64,000 nucleotides of DNA from NCBI RefSeq assembly GCF_009903625.1, contig NZ_CP047569.1:826001-890000 (forward strand), read 5' to 3'. The DNA comes from Microbulbifer sp. ALW1 (GTDB taxonomy: Bacteria; Pseudomonadota; Gammaproteobacteria; Pseudomonadales; Cellvibrionaceae). This document shows positions 8,491-18,460 of the stretch, piece by piece. The stretch's first letter is position 1. Each line of letters begins with the position of its first letter. Under the pieces are notes generated by a model. It did no database searches. It was not told the DNA's origin and saw only the letters and a program-made list of their open reading frames with translations. Made by a program: the position numbers and the translations under genes.

Positions 8491-10386
8491 ATGCGCAAAG
8501 CGCTCCTGAGTCTGGTTATCGCGTCGGTGGTTGCCGGCTGCCAGAAAGCAGAAGAACCCAAGCAGCAGAATACACAGGTAGATGCCGGTGCGGCGCAGGT
8601 CGAGCAGCAGGTTTCAGAAACCGCATCGGCCAGTGCGGAGCAGGAAGCGGAAACCAAGCGCTTGGGCGAATGGTTCGACAGCAAATACGAAGAAGAGCTG
8701 CAGTTCAGCCCGATCCAGCTCAGCTACCTGGGTCGCAAGGAGCAGTACGACAAAATCGACGATATGACCAAGGCCGCCGATGAGCGCGAGCTGGCCTGGA
8801 AAAAAGCCACCGTCGAGGAAATGAAAAGCCAGTTCGACTACGACAAGCTGACCACCGAAGGCAAGGAATCCTACGACCTGTGGATCCTGCAGTATGAACA
8901 GGAAAAGGCCAACCAGCCCTTCTCCGACTACGGCTACTTCGCCAGCGAGCTGGGTGGCCCAGAGGCCCAGTTCCCCACCTTCCTGATCAACCAGCACAAA
9001 GTGGATACCGAGCAGGATATGCGGGATTACATCACCCGTATCGGCGGTATCAGCGTCGCCCTCGGCCAGCTGCTGGAGCGCGCCCAGGGTTCCGCCAAGA
9101 AAGGCATTCGCCCGCCGCAGTTCGCCTACGATCTGGCGATCGAGCGCGCGCAGAAGGTGACCACTGGCCAGCCGTTTGGCGAGGGCGATGACGCGCCGCT
9201 GATGGCCGATGCCAAGAAAAAAATTGCCGCCCTGAAAGACGGCGGCAAGATCGACGAAGCCACCGCCAAAGACCTGCAGGCGCAGGTGGAAAAAGCCCTC
9301 ACCGGTGACCTGAAATCTTCCTACGATGGCTATATCGCCTGGCTGCAGGAAGACCGTGTCAACGCCGATAAAGAGCCCAAGGGTGTTTCCAACCTGCCGG
9401 ACGGCGACAGCTTCTATACCAACCGCCTGGCCAACTACACCACCCTGCCGCTGACCGCCGATGACGTGCACCAGATCGGTCTCGACGAAGTGGCGCGTAT
9501 CCGCAAGGAAATGGAAGGTATCAAGGATCAGGTAGGTTTTGACGGCGATCTGCCGGCGTTCTTCAAGTTTATCCGCACCGACAAGCAGTTCTACTACCCC
9601 AACACCGATGAGGGCCGCGAGAAGTATCTGGAAGAAACCCGCAGCTACCTCGCCGATGTACAGAAAAAACTGCCGGAGTATTTCGGCATCCTGCCGAAAG
9701 CGGATCTGGTGGTTAAGCGCGTTGAGGCCTTCCGCGAAGTGCCCGGTGGCGCCCAGCACTATGTGCCCGGTACCCCGGACGGCGCCCGTCCCGGCACTTA
9801 CTATGTACACATGTCGGACATGAGTGCGCTGTCGACTACCGATATGGAAACGGTGACCTACCACGAAGGTAACCCCGGTCACCACATGCAGATCTCCATT
9901 GCCCAGGAGCTGGAAAATATTCCGCAGTTCCGCACCCAGGCGCATTTCACCCCTTACGTGGAAGGCTGGGCGCTCTACTCGGAAAAACTCTCCAAGGAAA
10001 TGGGCCAGTTCCGCGACCCCTACCGGGACTTCGGACGTCTGACCGCGGAAATGTGGCGCGCCATCCGCCTGGTGGTGGATACCGGTATGCATTCCAAGGG
10101 CTGGAGCCAGGAGCAGGCGGTACAGTACTTCCTGGATAACTCCGCGATCCCGGAAGGCGCGGTGCGTTCCGAGGTGCGCCGTTACCTCACGGTTCCCGGC
10201 CAGGCCACTGCGTACAAGATCGGCATGCTGAAGATCGAAGAATTGCGCGGCAACGCCGAAGAGGCACTGGGCGACCAGTTCGACATCCGCAGCTTCCACG
10301 ACACCGTACTGGGTGGTGGTGCACTGCCGTTGCCACTGCTGGAGAAGCGTGTGAATAATTGGGTCGACAGCGTAAAAAACGGATGA
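8491..10386 (+). CDS. DUF885 family lipoprotein, putative metallopeptidase
   Basis: The 631-residue protein has a lipoprotein signal peptide ending in VVAGC (Cys17) and a low-complexity Gln/Glu/Ala linker to about residue 55. The main body matches DUF885, whose signature HEGNPGHH is seen at about residues 458-465 in the metal-binding region. DUF885 proteins are regarded as zincin-like peptidases, so a role in envelope peptide breakdown is likely but the substrate is unknown. A clear terminator follows at 10412, so it is a single transcription unit. The start has a good AGAGGCGAAAG site. Confidence 0.9.
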   Translation: MRKALLSLVIASVVAGCQKAEEPKQQNTQVDAGAAQVEQQVSETASASAEQEAETKRLGEWFDSKYEEELQFSPIQLSYLGRKEQYDKIDDMTKAADERELAWKKATVEEMKSQFDYDKLTTEGKESYDLWILQYEQEKANQPFSDYGYFASELGGPEAQFPTFLINQHKVDTEQDMRDYITRIGGISVALGQLLERAQGSAKKGIRPPQFAYDLAIERAQKVTTGQPFGEGDDAPLMADAKKKIAALKDGGKIDEATAKDLQAQVEKALTGDLKSSYDGYIAWLQEDRVNADKEPKGVSNLPDGDSFYTNRLANYTTLPLTADDVHQIGLDEVARIRKEMEGIKDQVGFDGDLPAFFKFIRTDKQFYYPNTDEGREKYLEETRSYLADVQKKLPEYFGILPKADLVVKRVEAFREVPGGAQHYVPGTPDGARPGTYYVHMSDMSALSTTDMETVTYHEGNPGHHMQISIAQELENIPQFRTQAHFTPYVEGWALYSEKLSKEMGQFRDPYRDFGRLTAEMWRAIRLVVDTGMHSKGWSQEQAVQYFLDNSAIPEGAVRSEVRRYLTVPGQATAYKIGMLKIEELRGNAEEALGDQFDIRSFHDTVLGGGALPLPLLEKRVNNWVDSVKNG

Positions 10387-10411
10387 CCTGAGACGTTAAA
10401 AGAGACGAAGA

Positions 10412-10440
10412 AAATAGCGGGCAATGCCCGCTATTTTTTT
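10412..10440 (+). terminator. intrinsic terminator after the DUF885 gene
   Basis: A hairpin with stem aatagcgggc and gcccgctatt around a three-base loop is followed directly by a run of seven T. Confidence 0.93.
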
Positions 10441-10989
10441 GCCTGCAAAAACCCGGCGTGACCAAGCGCAGGGAGTGAAAACTCAGATGAGCTGAATTAC
10501 GCCAAATCTTGAAAGCGGCGAAAAAGGGGCGCGTATAACAACGGCGGGTGAAAAAATGTAATCCGATTCGAGTGGCAGACCGTAACTTAGCATGTACCCA
10601 ATCACCAACAGGGATGAGTCATTTTTCCCGAAACCAGACGTTGCTGGCACTTCAAGCCTTGAGAGCATTCTTCTGTCGAATCCCGGGTTGAACAAGGTCG
10701 GGACGCCTTGTCCAATCCAATGCCTTCATCTGGGGGCGCAGTTTCCTGCGTACCTCTGAGTTGCCCCGCTTTGCCGCCTTCCAGGCGGCTTTTCTTTTCC
10801 CGGGTTTTCACTGCGCGGGCGAGTTCACCCTGCTCCATTCCGAAATGGCCAGCTGCTAGATTGAAGAGGTGGTTTCAAAGAAATTCCGATGCCGCTGTCG
10901 CCTGTTGATACGGCGTGTGCGCTGAACATCGGAAATTGATTAAGCAAAATTTTTATGACGTATCCAGCATCTCGAGAGGCGGGGCACTG
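10441..10989. other. intergenic region, no protein gene supported
   Basis: About 550 bases separate the DUF885 terminator from the ppk2 start. Open frames here are short, lack ribosome sites and resemble nothing I know. The one structured segment is the three-hairpin stretch ending in a T-rich run at 10693-10799, listed separately. Confidence 0.6.
10693..10799 (+). ncRNA. candidate small RNA with its own terminator
   Basis: Three hairpins follow one another: caagg/ccttg at 10693-10710, gcgcag/ctgcgt with a four-base loop at 10736-10751, and a strong gccgcct/aggcggc at 10773-10789 followed by a T-rich tail, a normal intrinsic terminator. No gene on the plus strand ends just before it: the upstream gene already has its own terminator 350 bases earlier. 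The simplest reading is a short independent transcript starting around 10650-10690. No promoter could be assigned with confidence, and I do not recognise an RNA family. Confidence 0.4.
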
Positions 10990-11853
10990 ATGGACTATTT
11001 TGACGAATTCAGAGTGAAGCCCGGCAGCAAGGTTCGATTGGAAAAAATTGATGCATCCTTTCACGGTGAACAACATGATGAAGAATCTTCATATCCGCTG
11101 ATCGAGGAATACAAGAAAAGACTGCGCGAGCTTCAGTACCTGATGTATGCAGAGCGCAAACGCTCGCTGTTGATCTGCCTGCAGGGACGCGACGCCGCCG
11201 GCAAGGATGGGGCCATCAATCATGTGCTTGGAGCCATGAACCCCCAGGGTTGCACCGTAACCGGGTTCAAGCAGCCATCCACTGCGGAGCGCGAGCACGA
11301 TTTTTTATGGCGCTGTCACAAGGTGACACCGCGGCGCGGGCATGTTGCCATCTTCAACCGCTCGCACTATGAAGATGTGTTGATCCAGCGGGTACACAAA
11401 ATGGTGCCGAAAAAAATCTGGTCCGGGCGCTACCAGCACATCAACAATTTTGAAAAGCTGCTCGCCGATAACGACACTACGGTACTCAAGTTTTATCTGC
11501 ACATAGATCCTGAGGAGCAATTGGCGCGTTTCAAAAAGCGCATCGACGACCCGGCGCGGCACTGGAAAATCAGCGATAGTGACTATTCCGAGGCGCACTA
11601 CTGGGACGACTACACCGCTGCCTTCGAGGATGTGCTGAAGAAATGCAGCACCGAGCACGCGCCCTGGTTTGTTATTCCCGCCAACCACAAATGGTTCCGC
11701 AACCTTGCCATCTCCCACATAGTGGTGCGCGCACTGGAGTCACTGAAAATGAAGTTCCCCGCACCTTCGGTGGATATCGACGAGATCCGGAAAAAATACC
11801 ATTCACTGAGCAAGGCGACCGAAGCCGACGATGACAACAAAAAGAAGAGATAG
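10990..11853 (+). CDS. ppk2: polyphosphate kinase 2 family nucleotide phosphotransferase
   Basis: The 287-residue protein has the PPK2 fold signatures: Walker A GRDAAGKDG at about residues 66-74, the HDFLWR segment and the Walker B/lid region with FNRSHYEDVL. These enzymes transfer phosphate between inorganic polyphosphate and nucleotides; the sequence looks like the TIGR03709 type, which acts on nucleoside mono- or diphosphates. The ATG at 10990 after a GAGAGGCGG site gives the normal PPK2 start; an upstream in-frame start at 10915 would add residues without homology. The C-terminus ends in a charged KKKR tail. Confidence 0.93.
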   Translation: MDYFDEFRVKPGSKVRLEKIDASFHGEQHDEESSYPLIEEYKKRLRELQYLMYAERKRSLLICLQGRDAAGKDGAINHVLGAMNPQGCTVTGFKQPSTAEREHDFLWRCHKVTPRRGHVAIFNRSHYEDVLIQRVHKMVPKKIWSGRYQHINNFEKLLADNDTTVLKFYLHIDPEEQLARFKKRIDDPARHWKISDSDYSEAHYWDDYTAAFEDVLKKCSTEHAPWFVIPANHKWFRNLAISHIVVRALESLKMKFPAPSVDIDEIRKKYHSLSKATEADDDNKKKR

Positions 11854-12030
11854 TCGGTCATTATCACCGGAAAAACGGAAGTGGCCTGTTTGGTACGGCC
11901 GCGGGATTCTTTCACAAAACTCCGGTTCTTAGCCCCGGACTAAGCCTCGACGTGTTTCATCAGAGGATTCCGGCGCGGCCGGCGCCGCTGATGGTGCCCT
12001 AGGTATATACACTGGTGATCCGGATCCAAA

Positions 12031-12061
12031 TAAAAAACCCATGCGATTGCATGGGTTTTTT
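12031..12061. terminator. bidirectional terminator between ppk2 and maeA
   Basis: A symmetric hairpin (aaaaaacccatgc, four-base loop, gcatggg and a T run) carries an A tract on the left and a T tract on the right, so it can end transcripts from both converging genes. Confidence 0.88.
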
Positions 12062-12089
12062 ATGTCTGGCTAAGAGATTGGCCGGCGAA

Positions 12090-13769
12090 TCAAAAAGCCA
12101 CTCGCCGGTAGCGCCGGTAATTGGGCGACCAAAAATTCTTCTCGATATTTTTTTCCAGTTTCTCCCGGGTGATGCCCGGTGCCACGCCGTCTTCCTGTGC
12201 CTGCAGGCCCACCGCCATGGCGATCGCCTTACCCACTTCACGGATATCGGACAGCGATGGCAATAGTGCACCGCTGCCTTTCTGCACCACCGGTGCGTGT
12301 TCCGCCAGTGCATTGGAGGCCGCCATCAGCATATTCTCGGTCACCCGGTTGGCGTTGGCGGCAATCACACCGAGGCCGATGCCCGGGAAGATATACACAT
12401 TGTTGCACTGGGCGATGGGGTATTTTTTGTCGTTCAGCTCCACCGGTTCAAACGGGCTGCCGGTGGCCACCATGGCTTCGCCCTGGGTCCACTCCAGTAC
12501 TTCCTGGGGTGTCGCTTCCGCGCGGGAGGTGGGGTTGGACAGCGGCATCACCAGCGGGCGCTTGCAGCCCTTGTGCAGGGCCTCGATCACCGGCTGGGTA
12601 AACAGGCCGCCCTGGCCGGATACGCCGATCAGGATGGTCGGTTTCACCTGCTCAATCAGGGTCTGCAGATCCCACTCCGGGGATTGCGGGTATTTGTCGG
12701 TGCTCTGCGCCAGCTTTTCCTGAAAATCGTGCAGGCCTTTCATATCGCTGGTGACCAGGCCGTAGCGGTCGAACATGAAAATACGCTCGCGGGCCTTGGC
12801 GTCGCTCAGGCCGTCATTGACCATGGCCGAAACCACCTGCTCGGCAATGCCGCAGCCGGCGGAGCCGGCGCCAACCACGAGCACTTTCTGTTTGCTGAGT
12901 TTCTCTTCTTTCGCCTTGCACGCGGCGAGCATGGTGCCCAGTGCCACGGACGCGGTGCCCTGGATATCGTCGTTGAAGCAGCACACCTCGTCGCGGTAGC
13001 GATTGAGAATCGGCATGGCGTTGGTCTGGGCGAAATCCTCGAACTGAATCAGCACCTTGGGCCAGCGGCGTTTGACCGCGGCGATGAACTCCTCGACAAA
13101 TTCGTCGTATTCCTCCTGGGAAACGCGCTCGTTGCGCCAGCCCATATACATGGGGTCGTTCAGCAGGGTGCGGTTGTTGGTGCCCACATCCAGGGTCACC
13201 GGCAGGGTGTAGGCCGGGCTAATGCCGCCACAGGCGGTGTACAGGGACAGCTTGCCGATGGGGATGCCCATGCCGCCGATGCCCTGGTCGCCCAGTCCCA
13301 GAATGCGCTCGCCATCGGTGACCACGATCACTTTCACATTCTCTTTTGTGGCGCTGCGCAGAATATCGTCCATGTGCTTGCGGTCCGGGTAGGACACAAA
13401 CAGCCCGCGGTGGTTGCGGTAGATATTGGAGAACTCTTCACAGGCGGCACCCACGGTGGGGGTGTAGATGATCGGCAGCATCTCTTCGATATGCTGCTCG
13501 ATCAGGCGGAAAAACAGGGTTTCGTTGTCGTCCTGAATCGCCCGCAGGTAGATGTGGCGCTCCAGGTCCGTGCGGCACTGCTGGTACTGGTGATAGGCGC
13601 GGCGCACCTGTTCACTGATGGATTCCACATTGTTCGGCAGCAGGCCGATCAGGTTGAATTCGATGCGCTCCTGCAGGGAGAAGGCGCTGCCCTTGTTGAG
13701 CAGGGGAATCTCCAGCAGGGAGGGACCGGCGTGGGGAATGTACAGGGGACGTTTGTCTTTCTGGCTCAT
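12090..13769 (-). CDS. maeA: NAD-dependent malic enzyme
   Basis: The 559-residue protein matches the long SfcA/MaeA type of malic enzyme in length and sequence: the N-terminal domain with YTPTVG, the catalytic Lys/Asp region around FEDFAQ and [11 protein letters not shown], then a Rossmann domain with GAGSAGCG binding NAD. It oxidatively decarboxylates malate to pyruvate and links the TCA cycle to pyruvate supply; together with pckA in this window it is part of the gluconeogenic/anaplerotic node. It is a single gene ending at a bidirectional terminator shared with ppk2. Confidence 0.97.
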   Translation of the reverse strand: MSQKDKRPLYIPHAGPSLLEIPLLNKGSAFSLQERIEFNLIGLLPNNVESISEQVRRAYHQYQQCRTDLERHIYLRAIQDDNETLFFRLIEQHIEEMLPIIYTPTVGAACEEFSNIYRNHRGLFVSYPDRKHMDDILRSATKENVKVIVVTDGERILGLGDQGIGGMGIPIGKLSLYTACGGISPAYTLPVTLDVGTNNRTLLNDPMYMGWRNERVSQEEYDEFVEEFIAAVKRRWPKVLIQFEDFAQTNAMPILNRYRDEVCCFNDDIQGTASVALGTMLAACKAKEEKLSKQKVLVVGAGSAGCGIAEQVVSAMVNDGLSDAKARERIFMFDRYGLVTSDMKGLHDFQEKLAQSTDKYPQSPEWDLQTLIEQVKPTILIGVSGQGGLFTQPVIEALHKGCKRPLVMPLSNPTSRAEATPQEVLEWTQGEAMVATGSPFEPVELNDKKYPIAQCNNVYIFPGIGLGVIAANANRVTENMLMAASNALAEHAPVVQKGSGALLPSLSDIREVGKAIAMAVGLQAQEDGVAPGITREKLEKNIEKNFWSPNYRRYRRVAF

Positions 13770-14050
13770 AAAACAAAAACTGGAAACGGTTTGGGGCTGT
13801 GTACGACATTGTACGAGTGCGATGTGTATCGGCTGGCTTTGCAGTGACAGGCGATACGGTCAGCAGCGCTACAGGAAGCGTAGCGGATCAGGGTGCGGCA
13901 TTTTACGCCGGCTTGACCGCAGATGTCTTTTGAATTGGCAAAAGTGCCCGGATATTCGGCGCGAGTGTCGGCCCAAGTGGCCGAAAACCCGCAACGCTGG
14001 TTAAATGCTCCAGGTACACACAAGCCAGAACAATGAATCCGAGGAGTTGT

Positions 14051-14440
14051 ATGTTCACCTATCAGGTCGAGCCCCGCTTTAGCGAAACCGATGCCCTGGG
14101 GCACATTAACAATACCGTGGTACCCGTGTGGTTCGAGCAGGGACGCACGCCTATTTTCCAGCTGTTCAACCCGGACTTGAGCCTGAACAAATGGAATCTG
14201 ATCCTGAAGAAAATGGATGTGGATTTCGTCGCCCAGATCTACCTGTATTCACCGGTGGAGATCCGCACCAGCCTGAGCGCGGTGGGTAACACCTCGATGA
14301 CCATTCACCAGGAGGTATGGCAGAAGGGCCAGCTGGTGGCCCAGGGGGACTGCGTGATGGTGCATTTTGACTACGAGCAGCAGGCCAAGGCGCCGATTCC
14401 GCCCGAGGTCAAAGAGAAGTTATTGCAGCACCTCGCCTGA
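14051..14440 (+). CDS. acyl-CoA thioesterase, hotdog fold (4HBT family)
   Basis: The 129-residue protein has the hotdog thioesterase signature near its start, SETDALGHINN followed by VWFEQGR, where the Asp and the Asn pair form the active region of the YbgC/4-hydroxybenzoyl-CoA thioesterase family. It hydrolyses acyl-CoA thioesters in the cytoplasm; chain-length preference cannot be seen. The ATG at 14051 sits five bases after GAGGAG and is preferred over an in-frame ATG at 14033. Confidence 0.9.
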   Translation: MFTYQVEPRFSETDALGHINNTVVPVWFEQGRTPIFQLFNPDLSLNKWNLILKKMDVDFVAQIYLYSPVEIRTSLSAVGNTSMTIHQEVWQKGQLVAQGDCVMVHFDYEQQAKAPIPPEVKEKLLQHLA

Positions 14441-14492
14441 TCCAGGGGGTGGGCCAGGTTTAGCGACAGGCGGGCGCTAATCTGCGCCTGTC

Positions 14493-15593
14493 TCAGTCGC
14501 AGACAACCTGGTTGCGTCCGGCATCCTTGGCCCGGTACATGCGGGAGTCCGCCTGGGTCAGCATCTGGTTCTGGCCGTCCTGGCCGGAGCCGCCCTCGGC
14601 GACGCCGAAGCTGATGGAGATATTCACGTCTTCCTGATACTGCGCGGTGAGCGCTTCCACCTTGCGGCGCAGCTTTTCCGCCAGCACGCCGGCACCTTCC
14701 ACATCGGTGTTCGGCAGCAGGATCAAAAATTCCTCCCCGCCCCAGCGCGCCACCACATCGTCGGCGCGGGTATTGTTGCGCAGCACCTCGGCGACATCCT
14801 GCAGCACCCGGTCGCCAAAGCTGTGGCCGAAGGTATCGTTGATCGCCTTGAAACTGTCCAGGTCACCAATCAACACCGAATAGCGCCCGGCCAGATCGCG
14901 GTTGCGCCGCTCCAGCTCGCTGATGGCCTTGTAGGCCTCGCGGCGGTTGGCGAGACCGGTGAGGGCATCGGTGCAGGCGTGGCTTTCCAGTTCCGCAGTC
15001 AGTTTGTGCAGCATCTGCTGGGTCTGGTGGCGGCTGCTGTCGAGGATCGCGGTGAGTGCCGTCAGCGCGCCGAACACGGCGATAAAGCGCGCCCGGTGGG
15101 CGGTATCGTACTGTGCCAGCAGGCCGGGGAATTCGGGGTAAAACAGGATCAGTGCGGTGATGGCGCCGACGCCAGCGAGGGTGACCGTGCCCCACTTGTA
15201 GCCATAGAGGTTGATGAATCCGGGCACCAGCATCACCGCCCACATCAGGCCGGTATTGTTTACGCCGCCGGACAGCAGTAGATAGAAATACAGCACCAGC
15301 AGCAGTGCGCCGACGAGTACCGGTGTCTTGCGGCTGGAGCCGGCAATATTGACACCCACATAGGCCAGCAGGATCACCCCGGCAACGCTGAACAGGGTGC
15401 CGGCCAGGAACAGATCCGCGGCCATCAGCGCGATCACACCCATGGCGCCGGTAATGGCGAGGGCAAAGATCAGCATATAGCCCGAGGCCTGGATACGGCG
15501 GCGCAGATCCAGGTTGCGCGCCTGGGCGACCGGATCGGCGATTTCGGTGCCGCGATAGCCGGCGGTGTGATTGTGTTCTGCTGTGATGTCCAT
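14493..15593 (-). CDS. membrane-bound diguanylate cyclase (GGDEF)
   Basis: The 366-residue protein has a hydrophobic N-terminal half with about five to six membrane helices and a C-terminal GGDEF domain with the active-site sequence RWGGEEF. An I-site (RADD) lies five residues upstream, so product inhibition by cyclic di-GMP is likely. It synthesises cyclic di-GMP from two GTP and would act on biofilm or motility decisions. The open frame extends upstream to 15839, but ATG 15593 follows AGAGAAG and starts the conserved part; the longer version would overlap the divergent macrodomain gene. Confidence 0.93.
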   Translation of the reverse strand: MDITAEHNHTAGYRGTEIADPVAQARNLDLRRRIQASGYMLIFALAITGAMGVIALMAADLFLAGTLFSVAGVILLAYVGVNIAGSSRKTPVLVGALLLVLYFYLLLSGGVNNTGLMWAVMLVPGFINLYGYKWGTVTLAGVGAITALILFYPEFPGLLAQYDTAHRARFIAVFGALTALTAILDSSRHQTQQMLHKLTAELESHACTDALTGLANRREAYKAISELERRNRDLAGRYSVLIGDLDSFKAINDTFGHSFGDRVLQDVAEVLRNNTRADDVVARWGGEEFLILLPNTDVEGAGVLAEKLRRKVEALTAQYQEDVNISISFGVAEGGSGQDGQNQMLTQADSRMYRAKDAGRNQVVCD

Positions 15594-15761
15594 CTTCTCT
15601 ATGTCGTTAGAGATTGTCGTTGCGACCGCGTCCCTCGGCCGTATTTCTCCCGGGCGGCGAAGCTTTGTCCGCGACCACGGGCGCCTCAATCCACGGTTTC
15701 CCAGTGCACTGGAGGCGAGCGAACTATAGTAATGGCGAACAGCTTTGGCGCGGAGACCTGC

Positions 15762-16292
15762 ATGGGGCAACTGCAACTGATTTGTGACAACGTTCTCACA
15801 ATTGAGGCCGATGCACTGGTGTGCCCGGCTCACAAACACCTGATCCGGGGGCGCGGGCTGTCGGCACAGGTCTACGATCGCGCCGGGGAGGCGCTGGTCA
15901 GTGAGTGCTCACAGCTGCCCGAGTGCGCCGTGGGCGAGGCTCGTATCACCAGCGCACCCAACCTGCCGGTGCACTATCTGCTGCATACGGTGACCCCGCA
16001 ATGGAGCAGTGGCGACCAGTGGGGCGCCAGGGCGGTGGTCGAATTGCGCCAGTGCTACCAGAGCGTACTGGCGCTGGCAAAAACACGGCAATTGCAGCGC
16101 TTGCTGTTCCCCGCCCTGGGGGCCGGCACCAACCGCTTTCCCCACGAGATCGCCGCCCATCAGGGGCTGGAAGTACTGCGCGGCGCGCTCGACGACTTTG
16201 CACTGCTGACCGTGTGCCTGCACTCACCGGCGGCATTGGCGGAGTGGCGCAAGGTGGACGCGCGCTTTTTCGGCCGGCAACAGCAACCGTGA
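15762..16292 (+). CDS. macrodomain protein, ADP-ribose binding
   Basis: The product of about 176 residues begins with the first strand of a macrodomain and shows its conserved features: a DALVCPAH segment in place of the usual DAIVNAAN, a GxG-rich binding loop and, later, FPALGAGTNRFP, which corresponds to the phosphate-binding loop. Macrodomains bind or hydrolyse ADP-ribose and its derivatives. The Asn of the canonical NAAN is replaced by Cys/Pro/His here, so catalytic activity is uncertain. ATG 15762 after GGAGA is preferred; an ATG at 15732 adds 10 residues. The next gene follows seven bases later, suggesting cotranscription. Confidence 0.82.
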   Translation: MGQLQLICDNVLTIEADALVCPAHKHLIRGRGLSAQVYDRAGEALVSECSQLPECAVGEARITSAPNLPVHYLLHTVTPQWSSGDQWGARAVVELRQCYQSVLALAKTRQLQRLLFPALGAGTNRFPHEIAAHQGLEVLRGALDDFALLTVCLHSPAALAEWRKVDARFFGRQQQP

Positions 16293-16299
16293 GGTTTTC

Positions 16300-17055
16300 G
16301 TGAAAGCCTCCAGGCGCCGACAGTTACAGCGCGAACACCGACCGGAAAATATCGCGCGCCGCCTCGCGAAAACACCCAGGCCCCAGCGGCTGTCCGATAT
16401 GGTGCTGGGGGCCATCGACGGCTGCGTTACTACTTTTGCGATCGCTTCCGGCGCCTTTGGCGCGGGCTTTTCGCCGCTGGTGGTGTTGGCCATGGGCATG
16501 GCGAACCTGCTGGCAGACGGCATCAGCATGGCGGTCAGTAACTACGAGGCGGTGAATGCGCAGCAGCGGTTTGCCGAGAACGCCCGCCGCACGGAAGAAG
16601 AGCATATTCACCTGGTGCCCGAAGGCGAGCGCGAGGAGATCCGGCAGATTTTTGCCAACAAGGGCTTCAGCGGAGAGAACCTGGAGCATATCGTCGAAAC
16701 GGTTACCGCCAATCGCGGCCTGTGGATCGACACCATGCTGATCGAGGAATACGGCCTCAGCGGTAGCGCCCCCAACCCCCTTGCCTCTGCCTGGTGGACG
16801 TTTATCGCGTTTATTGTGGTGGGCGTGATTCCCCTACTGCCCTTTCTTGTTCCTGTGCTCGACTTTTCCCGGCAGTTTATTGCCAGCAGTCTACTGGCGG
16901 CACTGGTGTTTTTTACCATCGGCCTGCTGAAAGGCTGGGTTTACGACAGCTCCCCCCTGCGTGCGGGCATGACCACACTCTTGCTTGGCAGCTGTGCCGC
17001 ATCTGTTGCCTATTTCGTCGGTCAGGCCGCGGAGCGTCTGTTTGGCAACATTTAA
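16300..17055 (+). CDS. VIT1/CCC1 family membrane transporter
   Basis: The 251-residue protein starts with a basic region, then has two helices with the family's conserved acidic and glycine positions (LGAIDGCVTTFAIASGAFGAGFS and NLLADGISMAVSNYEA), a charged cytoplasmic loop rich in Glu (about residues 95-150) and three C-terminal helices. This is the pattern of VIT1/CCC1 iron/manganese transporters; the Glu-rich loop is where these proteins bind metal. Export of Fe2+ or Mn2+ from the cytoplasm is the likely role. The GTG start lies seven bases after the macrodomain stop. Confidence 0.88.
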   Translation: MKASRRRQLQREHRPENIARRLAKTPRPQRLSDMVLGAIDGCVTTFAIASGAFGAGFSPLVVLAMGMANLLADGISMAVSNYEAVNAQQRFAENARRTEEEHIHLVPEGEREEIRQIFANKGFSGENLEHIVETVTANRGLWIDTMLIEEYGLSGSAPNPLASAWWTFIAFIVVGVIPLLPFLVPVLDFSRQFIASSLLAALVFFTIGLLKGWVYDSSPLRAGMTTLLLGSCAASVAYFVGQAAERLFGNI

Positions 17056-17198
17056 ATAATGACAGTGATTCAGTGATGGCAGTGATTCAGTAACGCTGAG
17101 CATTGCAAGCGCGTTTTATTTGCCGAAGCAGTACCTTTTCGCCATGATCTATCTCCCGTCCCCGGGATTGTGCATCAACGAAAAGGATCAACCGTAAC

Positions 17199-17759
17199 AT
17201 GAAGCTATTTGGCAGTTTTACTTCCCCTTACGTGCGCCATTGCCGTATCGCCCTGATGCAATCCGGGCTCGATTGGGAAATGGTGGAGCTGGATATCCAT
17301 ACCAGCAAGGACCCCGGCACGCCCACCCTGCGCGTGCCCTTCCTTGAAGACGGTGCATTCAAGCTGACCGACTCAACCCCGATCGTGAAATATGTGCGCG
17401 AGAAGTCCGGTGACGTGTTTATTCCCGATGCGGTAGATCTCGACCGCTACTGCCTGGCGAATACTTTGCTGGATGCGGCGATCAATCTGTTCCTGCTGGA
17501 GCGCAGTGGCCTGGATATCGACACCAATGTGTACACCCGCCGCCAGCAACAGCGTATCGAGCTGGTGCTCAAGGAGCTCGACTCCGCCCCGCTGCCCGAA
17601 TCCGGACAGCTGGGTGATGCGGACTACCGCGTGGCCGTTGGTGTCGCCTGGGGGCAGTTCCGTAACCGCTTCTCCATCGACGCGCACCCCAATCTGCAAC
17701 AGCTGCTGCAGATTGCTGGAGACGATGCCACTTTCTTGGCGACGGCACCGCCGGCGTAA
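17199..17759 (+). CDS. glutathione S-transferase family protein
   Basis: The 186-residue protein has the thioredoxin-like N-terminal domain of GSTs: MKLFGSFTSPYVRHCRIAL with the Ser/Cys active region, then RVPFLEDG and the glutathione-binding DSTPIVKYV, followed by a helical C-terminal domain. It is slightly shorter than typical GSTs (about 200-210). The substrate cannot be told. It has its own upstream region and is followed 66 bases later by a membrane protein gene. Confidence 0.9.
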   Translation: MKLFGSFTSPYVRHCRIALMQSGLDWEMVELDIHTSKDPGTPTLRVPFLEDGAFKLTDSTPIVKYVREKSGDVFIPDAVDLDRYCLANTLLDAAINLFLLERSGLDIDTNVYTRRQQQRIELVLKELDSAPLPESGQLGDADYRVAVGVAWGQFRNRFSIDAHPNLQQLLQIAGDDATFLATAPPA

Positions 17760-17825
17760 GTGAAGGTTATGGCAGGGGTGAGTGCCAATTGAATTACTAT
17801 CAGAAAAATAAAAAGGAAGCCAAGC

Positions 17826-18434
17826 ATGACCAGTGATATTTATCAGGCGCCGGAAGCCGACCTGCGGCAGGACACCGACCAGGGGCAGGCGGTTGCCGCA
17901 GAAGACCGGGAATTTTATGTGGTATCGGGGCGCAAATTCCTGGTATTGATGATCGGTACCTTTGGTCTTTACGAGCTGTACTGGGCCTATCGCCACTGGA
18001 AAAACTACAGCGACAGCCATCGGGCAGCCATGTGGCCGGTAATGCGCGCTATTTTTTTCCTGTTCTTTGCGCACTCCCTGTGCAGCAAAATTGATGCAAG
18101 CCTGCTGTCGACACACAAAAAACACAGCTGGTCACCGACGCTGGTGGCAACACTGTATGTGGTGTTTAGCCTGGTCAGCAGTATCGGAGACCGGTTGTCC
18201 GGTATGGATGGCGTGTCTATCTGGGTAAGCTTTGTCGCGTTCGGTGTTTTCCCGGTGCTCATCTGGTGTTTGTACCGGATTCAGGTCGCTGCGAATATTG
18301 CGTGCGATGACCCGCAGGCAAGCAGCAATGCAAGTTTTACCCCGGCAAACTTTATCTGGCTGGCCATCGGCTTTGCGATCTGGGCGGCGCTGTTGTTTGG
18401 CCTTTATGCCGCTTATGTTGGGCTTCCCTATTGA
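17826..18434 (+). CDS. predicted inner-membrane protein, function unknown
   Basis: The 202-residue protein has a short N-terminus with the YQAPEADL-type motif often seen at the start of small gammaproteobacterial membrane proteins, then about four to five hydrophobic segments (residues 37-55, 70-85, 103-120, 130-150, 170-195). An aromatic WAYRHWKNY segment follows the first helix, as in DUF4234-like membrane proteins, but I cannot assign a family firmly. It ends at a strong terminator at 18461. Confidence 0.75.
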   Translation: MTSDIYQAPEADLRQDTDQGQAVAAEDREFYVVSGRKFLVLMIGTFGLYELYWAYRHWKNYSDSHRAAMWPVMRAIFFLFFAHSLCSKIDASLLSTHKKHSWSPTLVATLYVVFSLVSSIGDRLSGMDGVSIWVSFVAFGVFPVLIWCLYRIQVAANIACDDPQASSNASFTPANFIWLAIGFAIWAALLFGLYAAYVGLPY

Positions 18435-18460
18435 TCGTGTATTGATGTAAAGCTAATGGC

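Noticed and set aside
10483..10838. Minus-strand frames in the ppk2 upstream gap
   Set aside because: Short, without ribosome sites, overlapping each other and crossing the terminator-like hairpin.
12297..13847. 516-codon plus-strand frame opposite maeA
   Set aside because: It is antisense to the conserved malic enzyme gene; high GC gives long open antisense frames, and the product resembles nothing known.
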